Below, one piece after another: positions 9,824 through 19,941 of a DNA stretch of 64,000 nt. The stretch's first letter is position 1. Each line of letters opens with the position of its first letter. Source of the DNA: Modicisalibacter xianhensis (lineage in GTDB: Bacteria > Pseudomonadota > Gammaproteobacteria > Pseudomonadales > Halomonadaceae); the NCBI RefSeq assembly GCF_900113605.1, contig NZ_FOPY01000004.1:186001-250000 (forward strand). The letters are read 5' to 3'. The translations under genes were made by a program, and so were the position numbers. Under the pieces are notes generated by a model. It searched no databases and had not been told where the DNA came from. It saw only the letters and a list, made by a program, of their open reading frames with translations.

Positions 9824-10312
9824 ATGAACCATATCGTGACACCGGACATCTGCGACGCCCATCCCGACGTGCAGATCCTCGACCCCGTATTTGCCAACTT
9901 TGGTGGCGTGGAAGCCTTCTGCGGTCCTGTACGTACCGTCAAATGCTTCGAGGACAATTCCCGCGTAAAGGAGGCGGTCGCCGAACCCGGCGAGGGTGCC
10001 GTTCTGGTGGTCGATGGTGGTGGCTCGCTGCGCTGCGCCCTGCTGGGCGACATGCTGGCGGAAAAGGCCGCCGACAATGGCTGGGCTGGTGTCATCGTCT
10101 ATGGGTGCGTACGCGATGTCGATGTCCTGGCCGACACGGAGCTGGGCGTCCAGGCGTTGGGGGCCCACCCACGCCGTAGCGAGAAACACGGCGAGGGCCA
10201 GCGTGACATTACGGTCACTTTCGCAGGAGTGACGCTGCGTCCCGGACAGTGGCTCTATGCCGACAATAACGGCATCCTGGTCGCCGAAACTCGCTTGACC
10301 CTGGACGTCTAG
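9824..10312 (+). CDS. rraA: RraA family protein (RNase E inhibitor homolog / HMG aldolase fold)
   Basis: A 162-aa protein of the RraA/MenG-like family. In E. coli RraA binds RNase E and damps its activity; other members are 4-hydroxy-4-methyl-2-oxoglutarate or oxaloacetate-decarboxylating aldolases. Visible family motifs are [35 protein letters not shown] and [16 protein letters not shown], the last containing the G-x-x-R-D motif. Its length matches E. coli RraA (161 aa). The ATG at 9824 has AGGAG 8 nt upstream. A strong terminator follows directly. Whether this copy acts as RNase inhibitor or aldolase cannot be decided from sequence. Confidence 0.88.
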   Translation: MNHIVTPDICDAHPDVQILDPVFANFGGVEAFCGPVRTVKCFEDNSRVKEAVAEPGEGAVLVVDGGGSLRCALLGDMLAEKAADNGWAGVIVYGCVRDVDVLADTELGVQALGAHPRRSEKHGEGQRDITVTFAGVTLRPGQWLYADNNGILVAETRLTLDV

Positions 10313-10315
10313 CAT

Positions 10316-10353
10316 ACAGGCCCGCTTGCCTTGGTAGCGACAAGCGGGCCTGT
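10316..10353 (+). terminator. Terminator hairpin of rraA
   Basis: A 13-bp perfect stem (ACAGGCCCGCTTG at 10316-10328 with CAAGCGGGCCTGT at 10341-10353) and a 12-nt loop, 4 bp after the stop. The T-tract is weak (TGGCACTTTTG). Confidence 0.7.
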
Positions 10354-10388
10354 TGGCACTTTTGCTAATTAAGTGCAACGCTGGGAGC

Positions 10389-12221
10389 ATGTCTGAAAAA
10401 AGCTCCTCTTCATTGACGTTGCACCGCCTGTTCGCCGATGTGATGGCGACACTGCATGACCATTGGCGCCCTCTGGTCGCCTATCACCTGTTCTTCACAC
10501 TGCTCGCTGCCACGTTGTTACTGCCGGCCTCGGCCAGTACTTTGGCAGCCTTGCTCAGACGTATCGGGCGACCGGTACTGACCAACGACCAGCTACTGGA
10601 CATCGTTCTCTCTCCGGCGGGACTGGTCTGGGCACTTGCCGTGGTTGCCTTTACCTTCCTGATCCTGTTTCTCCAGCAGGCCGGCATGCTGCTTATCACG
10701 GCTCACCCTGGCGGCAATCGTTACCGGATGGCACTCGACGTCTCCTGGGGCGTGGTCCAGCGTTTTCTGGCGCTATGCGTACTCACCTTGGTGAAGGTAG
10801 GTACGCAACTGTTGCTCGCCCTACCTTTCTTGCTGGTGCTGGTCTGGCTTCACGGGACCCTGCTGGGCCACTATGAAAGCTACTATGTTGTCCAGGCCAA
10901 GCCGCAGGAACTGTGGTGGTTTCTCACCCTTGCCGGCCTGCTGGTCATGCTCTGGCTGTGGTTGGCTTCACGGTTCTACCTGCGCTGGGCGCTGGCATTG
11001 CCGGTACTGATGCTCGAGAGCGTACCGGTCCGCCAGGCATTGGCTCGCAGCCATCAATTGACAAACGGTATCAAGGCCCGGCTGAGCGTCCCGGTTGCCA
11101 TCCCCCTCGTTGCGATCCTGCTGCTGCCAACGCTGATCACGGCACTGTTCGATACGCTCGTCACTCCACTACTGCAGTGGCTGCCAGAGCGCGTCGGCGT
11201 GCTGATTCCAGCCATGCTGCTCTACCTGACACTCTATGGCTTGCTCGCACTGGCGGGCACCTTCGTAGGACTGGCGTTCAACAGCATGCTGGTAGGCTGC
11301 CTCTACCTGCGCCTGGCCCACCGTCAGCCCAAGCCCCCATCCCCTCGCAAGGGCAGCCATCCCGGCTGGGTCGCCTGGGGCGCCGAAGCGCTGGTGCTGA
11401 TCTTCGCGCTCTATCAGGCATCATCGATACTCAACAGTTTCGAGATTCACGATCGTGTGCTTGTCACGGCCCATCGCGGCAGCTCGATGAAAGCCCCCGA
11501 AAATACCTTGGCAGCCATCGAGGAAGCCATCGCCGATGGAGCGGATTACGTAGAAATCGATGTGCGACTGACAGCCGACGGGACGGTCGTGCTTTCCCAC
11601 GATAACAGCTTGCGACGGCTGACCGGCCTGGACCGGGATATCGACGAAATGACCTTGGAAGAAGTCAAGGAGGTGGACGTCGGTAGCTGGTTCGGCGAGG
11701 TATTTGCCGGCCAGCCCATCCCGACGCTCGACGAGGTGCTACGCCTGACCCGTGACCGTATCAAGCTCTATATCGAACTCAAGCCGGCCCCAGGCGACAT
11801 GCAGTCGCTGGTGGCTGCAGTCATCGAGCGCTTGCCGGAAGCACGTCATGACGACGTGATCGTCGCCTCGCTTTCCCCACAGGTGATCCGCGAAGTCAAA
11901 CGGCAGGCCCCCCAACTGAGGACGACCCTGTTTGCACAGTTCGTGGTCCGGGGCGGCCTGGATACCAGCATCATCGATGCCCTGGGCTTGCGACACAACC
12001 GGGTGACACCGGAAAGCGCTGCAGTCGCGCATCGGTTGGGCTATCAGTTGCACGCCTGGACAGTGAACAGCCGTAGCGAAATGTCGCGAATGATCGACTT
12101 GGGTGTCGACAATATCATCACCGACCGCCCGGATGTCCTGGCCGAGGTACTGGCCGAACGAGACACGTTGAATGACGGGGAACTATTGCTAGTGAAGCTG
12201 CGCAACTGGCTCCATTCTTGA
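10389..12221 (+). CDS. Membrane-anchored glycerophosphodiester phosphodiesterase
   Basis: About 610 aa. The first 340 residues hold multiple hydrophobic membrane segments, including a glycerophosphoryl-diester-phosphodiesterase membrane domain. The C-terminal 250 residues are a GDPD TIM barrel beginning VTAHRGSSMKAPENTLAAI, with the catalytic HR and E-N-T pattern, then DYVEIDVRLTADGTVVLSHD and LYIELKP for the metal-binding acidic residues and His. The family hydrolyses glycerophosphodiesters to sn-glycerol-3-phosphate and an alcohol. The ATG at 10389 (MSEKSSSS) has GGGAG unusually close (1 nt); a TTG at 10353 lies inside the preceding terminator and was not used. It is probably monocistronic. 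Topology of the catalytic domain is not determined. Confidence 0.85.
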   Translation: MSEKSSSSLTLHRLFADVMATLHDHWRPLVAYHLFFTLLAATLLLPASASTLAALLRRIGRPVLTNDQLLDIVLSPAGLVWALAVVAFTFLILFLQQAGMLLITAHPGGNRYRMALDVSWGVVQRFLALCVLTLVKVGTQLLLALPFLLVLVWLHGTLLGHYESYYVVQAKPQELWWFLTLAGLLVMLWLWLASRFYLRWALALPVLMLESVPVRQALARSHQLTNGIKARLSVPVAIPLVAILLLPTLITALFDTLVTPLLQWLPERVGVLIPAMLLYLTLYGLLALAGTFVGLAFNSMLVGCLYLRLAHRQPKPPSPRKGSHPGWVAWGAEALVLIFALYQASSILNSFEIHDRVLVTAHRGSSMKAPENTLAAIEEAIADGADYVEIDVRLTADGTVVLSHDNSLRRLTGLDRDIDEMTLEEVKEVDVGSWFGEVFAGQPIPTLDEVLRLTRDRIKLYIELKPAPGDMQSLVAAVIERLPEARHDDVIVASLSPQVIREVKRQAPQLRTTLFAQFVVRGGLDTSIIDALGLRHNRVTPESAAVAHRLGYQLHAWTVNSRSEMSRMIDLGVDNIITDRPDVLAEVLAERDTLNDGELLLVKLRNWLHS

Positions 12222-12261
12222 GCCAGAGGTTGTGTTGACGGTTGGTGGTATTAACCCGCCC

Positions 12262-12296
12262 AAAAAACACGGCGCCCGGCTCGAGCCGGGCGCCGT
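12262..12296 (-). terminator. Rho-independent terminator of ppsA (possibly bidirectional)
   Basis: A GC-rich palindrome (ACGGCGCCCGGCTC at 12269-12282 paired with GAGCCGGGCGCCGT at 12283-12296) followed on the minus strand by GTGTTTTTT. It sits between the convergent phosphodiesterase and ppsA genes. Confidence 0.85.
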
Positions 12297-12319
12297 TGGC
12301 TGGGCCTACATGCTGTACG

Positions 12320-14692
12320 TTAGCCCAGCGTTTCCCCGGCCAGCATGAACCAGGTTTCAAGAACGGCATCGGGATTGAGCGAGACCGAATCGATCCCCTG
12401 CTCCATCAGCCATTTGGCGAGTTCGGGATGATCCGACGGCCCCTGGCCACAAATGCCGACGTACTTGCCCTGTGCCTTGCAGGCCTGGATAGCCATGGAC
12501 AGCAGCTTTTTGACGGCGGGATCACGCTCATCGAAGAGGTGAGCGATGATGCCGGAATCGCGATCCAGGCCCAGGGTCAGCTGGGTCAGGTCGTTGGACC
12601 CGATCGAGAAGCCATCGAAGTGTTCGAGGAACTCATCGGCCAGCAGCGCGTTGGACGGCAGCTCGCACATCATGATGATCTTGAGCCCATTGTCGCCGCT
12701 CTTGAGGCCGTTGGCATTGAGCAGCTTGACGACCTCCTTCCCTTCGGCCGGTGTCCGCACGAACGGCACCATGATCTCGATATTATCGAGCCCCATCTCG
12801 TCGCGAACGCGCTTGAGCGCCTTGCACTCCAATTCGAAGCAGGGACGGAAGGTGTCCGAGATGTAGCGAGACGCACCGCGGAAGCCAAGCATGGGATTTT
12901 CTTCGCCAGGCTCGTAGTTTTTGCCACCGATCAGGTTTTCATACTCGTTGGACTTGAAGTCCGACATGCGCACGATGACGCGCTTGGGATAAAACGCCGC
13001 CGCCAGGGTCGAGATGCCTTCGACCAGCTTGTCGACATAGAACGTGACCGGATCGGCATAGCCCGCCGTGCGCACGTCGATGATCTGCTGCAGGTCGGCA
13101 GGCAACTTGTCATATTCCATCAGTGCCTTGGGGTGCACACCGATCATGCGATTGATGATGAACTCCAGGCGTGCCAGCCCCACCCCGGCATTGGGCAACG
13201 AGGCGAAGTTGAAGGCGCGGTCCGGGTTACCAACGTTCATCATGATCTTGAACGGCAGATCCGGCATGCTGTCGACGCTGGTGGTGTTGCAGTCGTAATC
13301 GAGCAGGCCGTCGTAGACATGGCCGGTGTCGCCTTCGGAACATGACACGGTGACCTCGCGACCGTCCTCGAGCAGGTCAGTGGCGTCACCGCAGCCGACG
13401 ACGGCCGGAATCCCCAGCTCGCGGGCAATGATGGCTGCGTGGCAGGTACGTCCACCACGGTTGGTAACGATAGCCGAAGCACGCTTCATCACCGGCTCCC
13501 AGTCGGGGTCGGTCATGTCAGTGACCAGCACGTCGCCGTTCTGGATCTTGCTCATCTGCTCGGGCGTCTCGACCACCTTGACGGCTCCGCGCCCGATCCG
13601 CTGGCCGATGGCGCGGCCCGAAACCAGCAGGCGCCCCTTCTCCTTGAGCTGAAAACGCTCGAGCTTGCCGCCTTCCTGATTGGACACCACGGTCTCGGGG
13701 CGCGCCTGAACGATATACAGCTTGCCGTCATCGCCGTCGCGGGCCCACTCGATGTCCATCGGGCGACCATAATGCTGCTCGATGATCACCGCCTGGCGCG
13801 CCAGTGCCATGACGTCATCGTCGCTGATACAGAAGCGGGCGCGGTCAGCGATCGGGACATCGACAGTCTGGACCGACTTGCCGGCCGAGGCATCTTCGGT
13901 ATAAGTCATCTTGATCAGCTTGGAACCGAGCGTACGGCGCAACACGGCCGGCCGGCCGGCGGCCAGGGTCGGCTTGTGCACGTAGAACTCGTCGGGGTTG
14001 ACCGCCCCCTGCACGACAGTCTCGCCCAGCCCCCAGGAGCCGGTGATGAACACGGCATCACGGTAGCCGGATTCGGTATCGAGGGTGAACATGACCCCGG
14101 ACGCGCCGGTTTCCGAGCGCACCATCTTCTGGACGCCGGCCGACAGCGCTACCTGATCGTGGGCGAAGCCGCGATGCACACGATAGGAAATCGCGCGGTC
14201 ATTGAAGAGCGAGGCGAATACCTCATGGACGGCGCGCTTGACGTTATCGAAGCCTTCGATGTTGAGGAAGGTCTCCTGCTGGCCGGCAAACGAGGCATCG
14301 GGCAGGTCTTCTGCAGTTGCCGAGGAGCGCACCGCCACCTTCAGGTTGGCGTGTCGGGACTCGAGTTCGCGATAGGCATCGCTCAGCGCAGCCTCGAACT
14401 GCGGCGGCAAGGGGGTATCGATGACCCACTGGCGAACCTGGGCGCCGACCCGGGCCAGTTCGTCCGTGTCGTCCACATCAAGGCGCGACAGCGCTTCGTC
14501 GATGCGCTCCTTGAGCCCTTCATGGGCCAGGAATTCCCGGTAGGCAAATGCCGTGGTGGCAAAGCCGCCCGGGACGGTGACCCCGGCATCCGCCAGGTTG
14601 GAAATCATTTCACCCAGCGATGCATTCTTGCCGCCAACCCGCTCGACGTCATCCATGCCCAGGCGGTCGAACCATTCGATATAGTTTTCCAA
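12320..14692 (-). CDS. ppsA: Phosphoenolpyruvate synthase PpsA
   Basis: PpsA (pyruvate, water dikinase) converts pyruvate, ATP and water to PEP, AMP and phosphate, the gluconeogenic entry from C3 acids. The N-terminal ATP-grasp domain begins [12 protein letters not shown]. The swivelling phosphohistidine domain has [21 protein letters not shown], where the His is the phosphocarrier, and the C-terminal PEP/pyruvate barrel has [17 protein letters not shown] and [12 protein letters not shown]. No ATG fits. TTG at 14692 follows GGGAGG and yields [21 protein letters not shown], 790 aa, the family length. The regulator ppsR is divergent, 244 bp away. Confidence 0.95.
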   Translation of the reverse strand: MENYIEWFDRLGMDDVERVGGKNASLGEMISNLADAGVTVPGGFATTAFAYREFLAHEGLKERIDEALSRLDVDDTDELARVGAQVRQWVIDTPLPPQFEAALSDAYRELESRHANLKVAVRSSATAEDLPDASFAGQQETFLNIEGFDNVKRAVHEVFASLFNDRAISYRVHRGFAHDQVALSAGVQKMVRSETGASGVMFTLDTESGYRDAVFITGSWGLGETVVQGAVNPDEFYVHKPTLAAGRPAVLRRTLGSKLIKMTYTEDASAGKSVQTVDVPIADRARFCISDDDVMALARQAVIIEQHYGRPMDIEWARDGDDGKLYIVQARPETVVSNQEGGKLERFQLKEKGRLLVSGRAIGQRIGRGAVKVVETPEQMSKIQNGDVLVTDMTDPDWEPVMKRASAIVTNRGGRTCHAAIIARELGIPAVVGCGDATDLLEDGREVTVSCSEGDTGHVYDGLLDYDCNTTSVDSMPDLPFKIMMNVGNPDRAFNFASLPNAGVGLARLEFIINRMIGVHPKALMEYDKLPADLQQIIDVRTAGYADPVTFYVDKLVEGISTLAAAFYPKRVIVRMSDFKSNEYENLIGGKNYEPGEENPMLGFRGASRYISDTFRPCFELECKALKRVRDEMGLDNIEIMVPFVRTPAEGKEVVKLLNANGLKSGDNGLKIIMMCELPSNALLADEFLEHFDGFSIGSNDLTQLTLGLDRDSGIIAHLFDERDPAVKKLLSMAIQACKAQGKYVGICGQGPSDHPELAKWLMEQGIDSVSLNPDAVLETWFMLAGETLG

Positions 14693-14936
14693 GAGACCTC
14701 CCAATCCTTATGCGGTGCGCGCAGCGCGGCGCCAGTCTCGACTGGCTTCGAAAGATGTTACTCACCCTAACAATCGTTGCGCTTATTAGCCATTAGTCTA
14801 ATAGCGAAGTCACTGGAGTATTTTTACAACACTGGGCACTTTTCCCGAAGTTATGTAGTCGGCATGCGGTTGCCGCTCACGAAGCGACGCGGGACAATGT
14901 CGAGACGCATACGCCTCATCCACCAGGAGACACGGC

Positions 14937-15770
14937 ATGGCCCGCACCGCCTTTTTCATTTCCGACGGCACCGGCATCACCGCCGAGACCCTGGGACGCA
15001 GCCTGTTGGCGCAGTTCGAGAACAGCAATATCCAGATGATCACCAAGCCCTACATCGATTCCCGCGAGAAGGCGCAGAATCTGGCGGCCGTCATCGAAGC
15101 CACGGCGGTTCGCGACGGTGAGCGCCCTATCATCATCGATACCATCGTCGACCAGACGATTCGGGAAATCATCACGCGTGCGCCGGGCTTCAAGGTTGAT
15201 ATCTTCACCACCTTCCTCGCCCCGCTGGAGGAAGAACTGAATACCCACTCCAGCTATTCGGTAGGCCGCACCCACGCCATCGGCCAGGACGATGTCTACA
15301 TGCAGCGCATCGACTCGGTCCAGTTTGCGCTCGACAACGATGATGGAGCCCGGGTGCACCAGTACGACAAGGCGGACATCATCTTGGTTGGCGTATCACG
15401 TTGCGGCAAGACGCCCACCTCGCTCTATCTGGCGCTGCAGTTCGGCATCCGTGCCGCCAATTACCCCTTCACCGAGGACGATCTCGACGAGGACGGCATT
15501 CTCAAGATGCCCAAGGCGCTGGTGCCTTATCGTCACAAGTTGTTCGGACTGACCATCGATCCACGACGCCTGGCGGCAATCCGCACCGAGCGCCGTCCCA
15601 ATAGTCGCTACTGTTCGATCGACCAGTGCCTGCAGGAGATCCACCAGGCCGAATCGCTGTTCAAGCGCTTCCATATCCCTTACATCGACACCACACGCTT
15701 CTCCATCGAGGAAATCTCCACCCGCATGATCGCCGAGACCGGTCTGCAGCGGCGTATTCGCCCCCGATAA
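14937..15770 (+). CDS. ppsR: PEP synthetase regulatory protein PpsR (kinase/pyrophosphorylase)
   Basis: DUF299 family bifunctional enzyme that inactivates PpsA by ADP-dependent threonine phosphorylation and reactivates it by phosphate-dependent dephosphorylation. The 277-aa protein begins with the family signature [19 protein letters not shown] and has the P-loop [19 protein letters not shown] near residue 155. AGGAG lies 7 nt before the ATG. Its divergent placement from ppsA, its target, is a common arrangement and supports both calls. It ends 10 bp from the convergent MATE gene. Confidence 0.95.
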   Translation: MARTAFFISDGTGITAETLGRSLLAQFENSNIQMITKPYIDSREKAQNLAAVIEATAVRDGERPIIIDTIVDQTIREIITRAPGFKVDIFTTFLAPLEEELNTHSSYSVGRTHAIGQDDVYMQRIDSVQFALDNDDGARVHQYDKADIILVGVSRCGKTPTSLYLALQFGIRAANYPFTEDDLDEDGILKMPKALVPYRHKLFGLTIDPRRLAAIRTERRPNSRYCSIDQCLQEIHQAESLFKRFHIPYIDTTRFSIEEISTRMIAETGLQRRIRPR

Positions 15771-15780
15771 GCGGCGGTTG

Positions 15781-17178
15781 TCATACACCCAGCCGCTGGC
15801 GCAGCGCCGACCGTATCTGTCGCCATGCAATCACGGCCATGATCAGGTTGGCAGCGAGCATGCCCGCGAAGATGCCCATCGGCCCTGCCAGGTGACCACC
15901 CAGCCAGGCCAGCGGCACATACAGCACGAACAGGCGAATCACCGACAGCACCAGGGCCCGACGCGGCCGATGCAGGGCGTTGAACGAGGAGTTGGTCAGG
16001 ATCACAATGCCCTGCGCCCCCAGACCCAGCGGCACCAACCAGAGGAACGTACGCAGCACCTCGCCGACGTCAGGGGTCTGGGCATAGCTTTGCGTCAACC
16101 ACGGTGCCAGCCCCTGAAGTACACCCCAGATCAGCAACTGCCAGACCAGCACGAAGACGAAACATCCCAGGATTGCCCGCTTGACGCGCTCCGGCTGGTC
16201 GGCGCCCTGATTCTGGCTGATGAAAGGCGACAGCGTCATCGACAAGGCCAGCACGACGATCTGAGCAATGGCATCGATGCGCGTGCCCACCCCGAACGCC
16301 GCTACCGCGGCATGGCCATAATCGGCAACGATACGTGTCACCAGTGCCATGGCGACCGGCGTGAACACGCTAGTGATGGCCGCCGGCAGGGCAATCTTTC
16401 CCAATTCTCCCCAGGATGCCATCAGCGCCGGCAGGCTCAGTCCTTGCCAGTCGATCAACGCCCTGAGGTCACGCTGGGCGAAAAGGCCCAAGGTCATGAC
16501 GCCCCAGCTGATTACCGTGGCCAGCGCGGCCCCACTGACCCCCAGCCCGGATATGGGCCCCAGGCCAAAGATCAGCAACGGATCGAGCAGCGCATTGAGC
16601 AAGGCGGCCCCACCCATCATCAACCCGGGCACCAGCGTGTTGCCCTGGGCACGCAATACACTGTTGAGCACGCGCGGCGCAATCACGAACGCTGCACCGA
16701 AGTACCACACGCCCATGTAGTCATGGATGTGTGGCATCAACGTCGGATCGGCGCCCAGCGCCGTGAACAGGGGCGTCAGGGTCGCCAGACCCACCACGGT
16801 AACCGCGACACCCACCAGCAGCGATAGCAGAAAGGCATCCGTGGCCCGGCGGCGAACGGTATCCACCTCACCTCGGCCCAGCCGGCGCCCGACGACCGCC
16901 GAAGTACCGATGCCCAGGCCAATGGCCAGGCTGATCGCTGCAAAGGATACCGGGAACGTGAACGAGACGGCGGCCAGTTGCGTGGTTCCCAGGCGAGACA
17001 CGAACCAGGCATCGACGAGATTGAACAGCATCATCGCGACCATGCCGCCGATGACGGGTAATGATTTGCGAAACAGGGTAAGGGCAATCGGCCCCGTCAG
17101 CAGATCATTGACGGGGGCGTGGCGATCCATATGCGTGTCAGAGGCAAGGTGCGGGGCCGCGCGTTCGCTGGATGGCAT
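15781..17178 (-). CDS. MATE family efflux transporter
   Basis: A 465-aa membrane protein with about 12 hydrophobic segments in two similar halves, starting FRKSLPVIGGMVAMMLFNLVDAWFVSRLG, typical of MATE Na+- or H+-coupled drug/metabolite exporters. The ATG at 17178 is chosen because AGGAG lies 7 nt upstream. That AGGAG sits inside a 19-bp inverted repeat that ends right at the start codon (see findings). A second ATG at 17130 (MDRHAPVNDLL) has no ribosome-binding site but would escape the hairpin. The DJ-1 gene lies 61 bp upstream on the same strand. Substrate unknown. Confidence 0.87.
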   Translation of the reverse strand: MPSSERAAPHLASDTHMDRHAPVNDLLTGPIALTLFRKSLPVIGGMVAMMLFNLVDAWFVSRLGTTQLAAVSFTFPVSFAAISLAIGLGIGTSAVVGRRLGRGEVDTVRRRATDAFLLSLLVGVAVTVVGLATLTPLFTALGADPTLMPHIHDYMGVWYFGAAFVIAPRVLNSVLRAQGNTLVPGLMMGGAALLNALLDPLLIFGLGPISGLGVSGAALATVISWGVMTLGLFAQRDLRALIDWQGLSLPALMASWGELGKIALPAAITSVFTPVAMALVTRIVADYGHAAVAAFGVGTRIDAIAQIVVLALSMTLSPFISQNQGADQPERVKRAILGCFVFVLVWQLLIWGVLQGLAPWLTQSYAQTPDVGEVLRTFLWLVPLGLGAQGIVILTNSSFNALHRPRRALVLSVIRLFVLYVPLAWLGGHLAGPMGIFAGMLAANLIMAVIAWRQIRSALRQRLGV

Positions 17179-17236
17179 GCTTGGGCTCCTGGCTCGGGGA
17201 GGCCCATTGTGCCCAAGCCGAGCCGGGAGCCCAAGC
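17179..17236 (-). promoter_or_regulatory. 19-bp inverted repeat covering the MATE ribosome-binding site
   Basis: The arm at 17179-17197 is complementary to 17218-17236 over 19 bp with a single wobble, around a 20-nt loop. On the transcript the 3' arm contains the AGGAG of the MATE gene and ends at its ATG. It could be an attenuator, a translational switch or the 3' end of the DJ-1 transcript. There is no U-run. Confidence 0.6.
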
Positions 17237-17239
17237 GAA

Positions 17240-17824
17240 TCAGCAGTGACGCTCCGACGAGGCGACATCCACCAGCAGCCCTTCGGCGATACGCGCCTCG
17301 GTCTCCTCGTCGACCAGCAACCCCACCAGGTGCAAGGCAAATGCCATGGCAGTCGCCGGCCCCTGGCTGGTCACCATGCGACGGTCCTCGACCACGCAGC
17401 GCTGGCTGAGATGGCCACCGGCATCGGCGAGCGGTGCCTGGAAAGCGGGATAACCGGTCACGTCATGCCCACGCACCAGATCGTGCGCAGCCAGTACGAC
17501 CCCGGGGGCAGCACAGATCGCAGCAATCCAGCGCTGGGCCTCGCGCTGCTGGATCAGACGCTGCTTGAGCGTTTCGCTATCGCGCAGTCGGGACGCCCCG
17601 GGCATGCCACCAGGCAAGACGATGGCATCGAATTCCCGGGACTCTTCAATGGCGTCCAGCGTGACATCCGCCGTCAACAACGTGCCGCGCGCCAAGGTGA
17701 CGTCCACCTCGCGCATGACCGAGGCCACCAGGACGTCGACCTCGGCACGACGCAACACATCAATCACGGTGACCGTTTCGATATCCTCGCTGCCGTCGGC
17801 GACGGGCAAAAGTACCTTGGCCAT
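17240..17824 (-). CDS. DJ-1/PfpI family protein
   Basis: A 194-aa class I glutamine amidotransferase-like protein of the DJ-1/YajL/ThiJ group. It starts MAKVLLPVADGSEDIETVTVIDVLRRA, whose Glu after SED is the conserved acid, and has the nucleophile elbow IAAICAAPGVVLA with the reactive cysteine. Family members are stress-protective, chaperone-like or glyoxalase/deglycase-like; the last activity is debated. The length fits YajL. It lies upstream of the MATE gene on the same strand with a strong inverted repeat between them, so the two may share a transcript. Confidence 0.87.
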   Translation of the reverse strand: MAKVLLPVADGSEDIETVTVIDVLRRAEVDVLVASVMREVDVTLARGTLLTADVTLDAIEESREFDAIVLPGGMPGASRLRDSETLKQRLIQQREAQRWIAAICAAPGVVLAAHDLVRGHDVTGYPAFQAPLADAGGHLSQRCVVEDRRMVTSQGPATAMAFALHLVGLLVDEETEARIAEGLLVDVASSERHC

Positions 17825-17900
17825 ATCACCCCCAAGTATGCAATGGCTAACCCCTCAAAGCGTAGTCAAGAGTGTCACTGGCGTATGCATGGCGGCACGC

Positions 17901-18803
17901 TCATTCCGGCATATCGCTACGATACAGCCGCTGGATGCTGGAGAAATCCAGCCGACCGTTGCCTTGGGCCGCATGCAGCGCAAACAGGTTGCGTGCCTCC
18001 GACCCCATAGGGACTGCAGCCTTTGAATCCAGCGCCAGGTCCCAGGCCAGGCCGAGGTCCTTCATCATCAGATCGACCAGGAAACCGCCCTGGTAATCCT
18101 TGGAGGCCGGCGCGTTCTCCATTACTCCCGGCCACGGATTGTAAACATTTAATGCCCAGTTACCGCCGGAGCTCTGTTTCATGATCTCTGACAGCGTGGC
18201 CGGGTCGAGCCCGTTCCTGACGCCCAGCGCCAGGGCTTCCGCCGTACCGCTCATCAGGATGCCCAGCAGCATGTTGTTGCATATCTTGGCGACCTGTCCG
18301 GCCCCGGCCTCTCCGGCAAGAAAGATGTTCTTGCCCATGGCCTCGAGCACCGGACGCGCTTGCTGAAAGGCAGCCTCAGGCCCACCGACAATGAAGGTCA
18401 ATGTGCCGGCCTTGGCGCCGCCGACGCCACCGGAAACCGGCGCATCGAGAAACTCAATGCCGCGCTGCCGTGCCGCCTCGGCAACAATCCGGGCGTCCTC
18501 GGGCGCGATGGTGGATGCATCGATAATCAAGGGCTGGCCGTCGATCTGGTCAAGCAGCCCTGCCTGCCCTTCCCGACCAAGATAGAGCCCACGAACGTGA
18601 ACTCCGGCCGGTAGCATCGATACGATGACCTCGGCGCCATGGACAGCCTCCATGGCCGAACTCGCCGACCGCGCGCCCTCGGACTCGAGTTGACGCATGG
18701 AGGATTCGACGAGATCGAACACGGTCACATCATGCCCGGCCTTGACCAGGTTGATCGCCATGGGGGAGCCCATGTTCCCCAGGCCGATGAAAGCGATATG
18801 CAT
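17901..18803 (-). CDS. mmsB: 3-hydroxyisobutyrate dehydrogenase
   Basis: NAD-dependent oxidation of 3-hydroxyisobutyrate to methylmalonate semialdehyde in valine breakdown. The 300-aa protein begins MHIAFIGLGNMGSPMAINL (Rossmann GxGxxG), has the substrate motif DAPVSGGVGGAKAGTL and the catalytic lysine in GQVAKICNNMLLG. The frame is open 13 codons further upstream, but ATG at 18803 has AAGGAG 8 nt before it and gives the canonical N-terminus. It is last in a four-gene minus-strand operon, 35 bp after the hydrolase gene. No methylmalonate-semialdehyde dehydrogenase (mmsA) is present in the window. Confidence 0.93.
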   Translation of the reverse strand: MHIAFIGLGNMGSPMAINLVKAGHDVTVFDLVESSMRQLESEGARSASSAMEAVHGAEVIVSMLPAGVHVRGLYLGREGQAGLLDQIDGQPLIIDASTIAPEDARIVAEAARQRGIEFLDAPVSGGVGGAKAGTLTFIVGGPEAAFQQARPVLEAMGKNIFLAGEAGAGQVAKICNNMLLGILMSGTAEALALGVRNGLDPATLSEIMKQSSGGNWALNVYNPWPGVMENAPASKDYQGGFLVDLMMKDLGLAWDLALDSKAAVPMGSEARNLFALHAAQGNGRLDFSSIQRLYRSDMPE

Positions 18804-18838
18804 GTGAGCAGCTCCTTGTTGTTGTTGAATGACTGCGT

Positions 18839-19939
18839 TCAAAGGTCACGCAGCGGATGCGACTGTGCAGGCCACAACGGGGTAAAGAATGCGTCGATGT
18901 CCTCGTCGGGCACACTGGCCACGTCGGCATGACGCCAGCGCGGCGACTTGTCCTTGTCGATCAGCAAAGCGCGCACGCCTTCGGCGAGATCCCCTTGCCG
19001 ACAACATTGGACCGACAGGTTGAGTTCTTCACGAAACGCCTGCGCCAGGCTGCCATGCCGGTGCCGTTCCAGCATGCGCCAGGCAAGGTGCGCAGTGAGC
19101 GGGCATCCCGCCGCCAGGCGTTGACGATTGGCTGCCAGCCACTCGTCGGCCCGGTTGTCGCCGACGATGCGTTTGACGGCCTCGGTGGCGCTGGCAGCGT
19201 CGACCAGTGACTGAATGGCATCGAGGTGCAGCATCACCTGCCCCTGCGGGGCCCGCGCACGCTCCTCGTAGTCGTGCAGCACCATTCGCACGGTGGCCTC
19301 GGGTGCGTCGAACGAGGCCCTGGCCAACGCCTTCATGACCTCATTGCGGTATTCATGGGGAATCAACCGATCGGCCAGACCCAGGTCGATGGCGTCGCGG
19401 GCGTTGAGCTGAGCCCCGGTCAAGGCCAGATAGGGACCGACTCCGGTAGGCATGCGATTGAGAAACCAACTGGCACCGATATCCGGATACAAGCCAATAG
19501 TGATCTCGGGCATGGCGATGCGCGTGGTTTCGGTCGCGACCCGGTGGCCGCCACCAGCCATCAGGCCCAGGCCGCCACCCATGACGATACCGTTGCCCCA
19601 GATGATCAGCGGCTTGGGATAAGTGTGCAGGGTATAATCCAGGCGATACTCGGCAGTGAAATAACGCGCGGGGAAGTCGTCATCGCCCGACGCACCGGTG
19701 ATCGCACGGTAGAGCCCGACGACATCCCCACCGGCACAGAATGCCTTGTCACCGGCACCCTCTAGCCACACGACAACGATCTCGGGATCCGCGGCCCAGT
19801 CGGCCAGCTTGTCGCTCAGCAGGTCGATCATTTCCAACGACAAGGCATTGAGTGACCTGGGAGCATTCAACGTGGCCACGCCGATGCGCCGTTCATCATT
19901 GGTGGCAAGCGTCTCAAACTTGATGGGCAATTCGGCCAT
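18839..19939 (-). CDS. 3-hydroxyisobutyryl-CoA hydrolase (crotonase fold)
   Basis: A 366-aa enoyl-CoA hydratase/isomerase superfamily protein of the ECH_2 subgroup, longer than ordinary crotonases. Motifs are GDKAFCAGGDVVGLY (CoA-binding oxyanion loop), IIWGNGIVMGGGLGLMAGGGHRVATE and MPEITIGLYPDIGASWFLNRMP, whose Glu and Asp match the hydrolase. It releases 3-hydroxyisobutyrate for MmsB. Start at 19939 has AGGGGG 8 nt upstream and lies 2 nt after the stop of the upstream enoyl-CoA hydratase, so coupling is likely. Confidence 0.92.
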   Translation of the reverse strand: MAELPIKFETLATNDERRIGVATLNAPRSLNALSLEMIDLLSDKLADWAADPEIVVVWLEGAGDKAFCAGGDVVGLYRAITGASGDDDFPARYFTAEYRLDYTLHTYPKPLIIWGNGIVMGGGLGLMAGGGHRVATETTRIAMPEITIGLYPDIGASWFLNRMPTGVGPYLALTGAQLNARDAIDLGLADRLIPHEYRNEVMKALARASFDAPEATVRMVLHDYEERARAPQGQVMLHLDAIQSLVDAASATEAVKRIVGDNRADEWLAANRQRLAAGCPLTAHLAWRMLERHRHGSLAQAFREELNLSVQCCRQGDLAEGVRALLIDKDKSPRWRHADVASVPDEDIDAFFTPLWPAQSHPLRDL

Positions 19940-19941
19940 GC

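Noticed and set aside
13439-14770. A 443-codon open frame opposite ppsA
   Set aside because: Antisense shadow without a ribosome-binding site or recognised domain.
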